Assembly (NCBI GenBank): GCA_019918135.1
Contig: WBZZ01002673.1
Span: forward strand, 35,648 to 99,647
Direction: 5' to 3'
Source: Paulinella micropora
Taxonomy: Eukaryota > Cercozoa > Imbricatea > Euglyphida > Paulinellidae
Length of the DNA stretch: 64,000 nucleotides
In this document: positions 61,919 to 64,000 of the stretch, in pieces
How the letters are laid out: each line of letters opens with the position of its first letter
Position numbering within the stretch: the first letter of the stretch is position 1
Notes under the pieces: model-generated
Seen by the model: the letters and a program-made list of their open reading frames with translations, nothing else
Databases searched by the model: none
Told to the model about the DNA's origin: nothing
Program-made: the position numbers and the translations under genes

Positions 61919-62441
61919 ATTCGTCTCTTCCTATTCATTTCCCGCAAATCAATACTAAGCAACAAAACAGAAAAATAAAAAAGCAAATTTTTTGATAAAT
62001 ACAAGAAAGCAAAATATCGAAATATTTCTTTCTTTTAATTTCGCTTTTAAATAAAAACAAGAAAAAAGTTATAAAAAATTTTTAAGGTTTTTTAATAAAA
62101 ACAAAATCAATACAAAGCATCAAAATCAATAAATTTTACTACTATAGGTACCACTATAGGACACTTATCTATTTTTTTAATTTTTTTTATAAAATATTTC
62201 ACATATTATTCTTTTAGAAAAACTTCGTTTTTCTTTTTCTGACTTCGTCATCAAAGAAGTTTTTTATAAAAATTGTCTGGGAATGGCGAAAAGAATTCTT
62301 TAGTTCCTCCGTATCCCCGCTTGAAAACCATGTGATAACATTTTTAGCCGTCCCCGGTTTGGAAAGGGGGGGCCCCTTCCAATTAAATATCAAATCGAAC
62401 TTTATTCGTTTCTATTTCTTTTATATAGTATATATATGTAA
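61919..62441. other. AT-rich noncoding stretch of viral segment
   Basis: About 520 bp of A/T-rich sequence with poly-A/T runs and a repeated ACTATAGG(T/A) pair at 62,141-62,160. No gene longer than a few dozen codons. Confidence 0.5.
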
Positions 62442-62912
62442 ATGTCAAACCAGATTGATGAAAGAAAACAATTAAAAAAACATAAGAGAGCAGAATACAT
62501 TAAAGAAAGAAGAAAACAGAAATATACCTGTGTATGTGGTAAGGTAATAGGGATATACGGAAAATATCAACACGAAAAATCAGACTTTCATAGAGATTAC
62601 TTCGCAGAGAAAGAAGAGGTTACGATAGGCGGAAAACCTTGTAAATTAACTATAAGAAGAGATGATGACATAGAAAGATATTTTAAAAACATCAATAATC
62701 ATTTTATTTTAAGGAATAATCATTATGACTATATAGGATGCCTGCTCGAAGGAAGTATAACACAGAAGAAGAAAGGAAAAAGGCTCATTCCATTTCTTCT
62801 GATAAGTATGCTAAGAAGAAACCTGAGATATATAGAACCGCTAGTAAATCATATTATGAAAAGAATAAGGAAAAAATATCAATGGCGAGGAAAGAGAAAA
62901 GAGCGAAAATAA
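62442..62912 (+). CDS. Small viral-type zinc-motif protein
   Basis: Opens MSNQIDERKQLKKHKRAEYI after a TATA-rich TTATATAGTATATATATG. It has YTCVCGKVIGIYGKYQHEKS with FH following: C-x-C...H-x5-H, the same type of motif as the tail of the decayed GIY-YIG gene at 54 kb. After about codon 100 it overlaps the next gene in another frame and becomes basic and featureless, so the true end was probably near 62,750 and a frameshift extends it. Confidence 0.5.
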   Translation: MSNQIDERKQLKKHKRAEYIKERRKQKYTCVCGKVIGIYGKYQHEKSDFHRDYFAEKEEVTIGGKPCKLTIRRDDDIERYFKNINNHFILRNNHYDYIGCLLEGSITQKKKGKRLIPFLLISMLRRNLRYIEPLVNHIMKRIRKKYQWRGKRKERK

Positions 62913-62956
62913 AGGAAGATAAAAGAAGTCTTAACGATGAATTACGTATTAAATAA
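62738..62956 (+). CDS. Small Lys/Glu-rich viral-type protein
   Basis: MPARRKYNTEEERKKAHSIS followed by KYAKKKPEIYRTASKSYYEK and repeated K/E/R segments: 72 codons, coiled-coil-like. Proteins beginning MPxKKYxTEEE are common next to GIY-YIG genes in polinton-like and giant viruses (from memory of the family). Function unknown. Confidence 0.55.
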   Translation: MPARRKYNTEEERKKAHSISSDKYAKKKPEIYRTASKSYYEKNKEKISMARKEKRAKIKEDKRSLNDELRIK

Positions 62957-62961
62957 ATAAA

Positions 62962-62983
62962 ATTCTTTATGATATAATCATTA
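62962..62983 (+). promoter_or_regulatory. Conserved upstream element, copy 1
   Basis: TTCTTTATGATATAATCATT occurs 8 bases before the ATG at 62,992. The same element with one change lies at 63,516-63,537 before another small gene, suggesting a shared promoter. Confidence 0.5.
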
Positions 62984-62991
62984 CGACGAGT

Positions 62992-63455
62992 ATGACAGAC
63001 GAAGAAAAAGAAAAATTAATTTACTCAACTCATTCAAAAATTTATGCCATTAAATCACCTCACTCAGATGAAATTTATATCGGAAGCACTGCATGTTTTA
63101 CTTTAAAGGAAAGAATGGAAGGACATTTAGCGAATTTCAAGAGATGGAAGGAAGGAAAAACGAAAGTCTTTACTTCTTCCTTTAAAATTCTAGAGAAAGG
63201 TGGTGCTTATATTGAATTGATTGAAAGTTATCCATGTGATGGGCTAAAAAATTGTTAGAAAGAGAAAAACAAATTATTCAATCATCAGAAAAATGTTGTA
63301 ATATTCAATACAAATTAAAACCAAAAAAACAAAGCGACAAATTAACAAAAGAAATATTAAGCAAATTCAAAAATAGATATTCAAAAGATGAAAATTTTAG
63401 AAAAATTATAGGTGAATTATTGAAGGATGTAGAGATAGATAAACCAGATTTCTGA
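62992..63455 (+). pseudogene. GIY-YIG nuclease-like gene, single frameshift in A6 run
   Basis: MTDEEKEKLIYSTHSKIYAI, then DEIYIGSTACFTLKERMEGH (the second half of GIY-YIG with the Arg-containing helix) and AYIELIESYPCDGLK. The frame stops at 63,258, but the next frame (63,252-63,455) continues with LEREKQIIQSSEKCCNIQYK, as GIY-YIG proteins do. The shift falls in AAAAAA at about 63,248-63,253, so one base of slippage or a sequencing indel explains it. An otherwise well-kept gene. Confidence 0.7.
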
Positions 63456-63515
63456 AAGTCTAACGGAATTAATTTTTTTCATTTTATTTCATTATTTTCC
63501 ATATAAATAAATAAT

Positions 63516-63537
63516 ATTCTTTATAATATAATCATTA
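63516..63537 (+). promoter_or_regulatory. Conserved upstream element, copy 2
   Basis: TTCTTTATAATATAATCATT, 46 bases before the ATG at 63,584. Pair of 62,962-62,983. Confidence 0.5.
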
Positions 63538-63583
63538 AGATTACTTTTATTATTTTATATCCACACTAATATAAAAGTAAAAT

Positions 63584-63763
63584 ATGCCACCACCATTACC
63601 GCCCAGACCAACGAAGGAAAATGTAGAACTAGCGAAGGTAAGGGCGAATTTGAAGAAAGAAACTACAACCAGAAAAAACAAAAGGGAATTCAAAGTAGTA
63701 GTAGAGTTGAAATCTAGGCGAGACAATAGATTAAACTCCTTACATACGAGAAGCAAGGATTAG
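63584..63763 (+). CDS. Small basic protein, 59 codons
   Basis: MPPPLPPRPTKENVELAKVR followed by NLKKETTTRKNKREFKVVVE: a Pro-rich start and Lys/Arg/Glu-rich body. It follows the conserved upstream element. Not recognised. Confidence 0.45.
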   Translation: MPPPLPPRPTKENVELAKVRANLKKETTTRKNKREFKVVVELKSRRDNRLNSLHTRSKD

Positions 63764-63825
63764 AAAATAAATTTTTATGATACTGGATACATTAGAGCGA
63801 GAGGTTCTACGTCCTATACTATTAG

Positions 63826-63993
63826 ATGCTAAAAGAAAATGGTATGACAGGAAATGCCGATGTTCATATCACTATAACATACATAACAGACCACGAAGAA
63901 TTAAATAGATATTATGAAAAGAAAACATTTAATTCTTTTCAAATAAAAAACTACGATGACTTTATTGAAATGTTAAATGAGTTTAAAACATAA
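63826..63993 (+). CDS. Small acidic protein, 55 codons
   Basis: Begins MLKENGMTGNADVHITITYI and ends YDDFIEMLNEFKT. A stop immediately precedes the ATG. Codon use is like its AT-rich neighbours. A competing frame at 63,777-63,908 (MILDTLEREVLRPILLDAKR) overlaps. Function unknown. Confidence 0.35.
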   Translation: MLKENGMTGNADVHITITYITDHEELNRYYEKKTFNSFQIKNYDDFIEMLNEFKT

Positions 63994-64000
63994 GCAATAT

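Overview
The window is eukaryotic, repeat-dominated DNA. It holds GT-AG introns, several Ty1/copia LTR retrotransposons, a Pol III SINE family, long tetranucleotide microsatellites and the AT-rich remains of a polinton-like/Maverick-type dsDNA virus with a protein-primed family B polymerase, a capsid-like gene, GIY-YIG nucleases and small CxC...HxxxH proteins. No bacterial feature is present. Lineage cannot be fixed from the sequence; a protist or alga fits this mix best (inference). Copia elements are named Cop-A to Cop-H here for convenience.

Layout. (1) 1-37,718 is a near-identical tandem segmental duplication with an ~18.2 kb period: the tail of one unit (1-1,227), a full unit (1,228-19,493), a second full unit (19,494-37,718). 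The real continuation of the sequence follows at 37,719. Each unit contains, left to right: a gag-only LTR element (Cop-D, minus); a tetranucleotide repeat; an AT-rich LINE-like relic; gag and the N-terminal half of a protease of Cop-B (plus); a 5' LTR fragment of Cop-C (plus); Cop-A (minus); integrase and the C-terminal half of the protease of Cop-B (minus); and the 3' LTR, RNase H, RT, integrase and protease of Cop-C (minus). The junction 1,227|1,228 cuts Cop-C inside its protease/gag region. Only the right-most Cop-C, at 33.4-38.9 kb, keeps its gag. (2) 38.9-40.4 kb is a plus-strand gene built from repeated 51/54-nt phase-0 micro-exons separated by short GT...AG introns that consist largely of (CTAT)n microsatellite. 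(3) 40.5-41.9 kb holds AT-rich sequence and TAA-tailed retroposons, including a tRNA-derived SINE in three copies. (4) 41.9-47.1 kb is Cop-E (minus), an LTR with pol on one side and gag on the other. (5) 47.5-51.4 kb is Cop-F (plus), carrying a ~1 kb internal inversion and joined directly to viral polB. (6) 51.4-56.9 kb is the decayed viral segment: polB, two small ExoX-C-like genes, GIY-YIG, a virion-type protein, a major-capsid-like gene. Its right edge is an open reading frame fused to Copia protease. (7) 56.9-60.3 kb holds more Copia (Cop-H interrupted by Cop-G). (8) 60.2-61.2 kb is a ~950-bp CATA/CATC microsatellite, followed by a possible mariner relic. (9) 61.9-64.0 kb is a second AT-rich viral segment with small genes; two of them have the same ~20-bp element upstream.

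Almost every transposon and viral gene is broken by stops or frameshifts. The window is a record of nested insertion, LTR-associated inversion, tandem duplication and private decay of each copy rather than an operating gene cluster. The one plausible intact host gene is the micro-exon gene at 38.9-40.4 kb.
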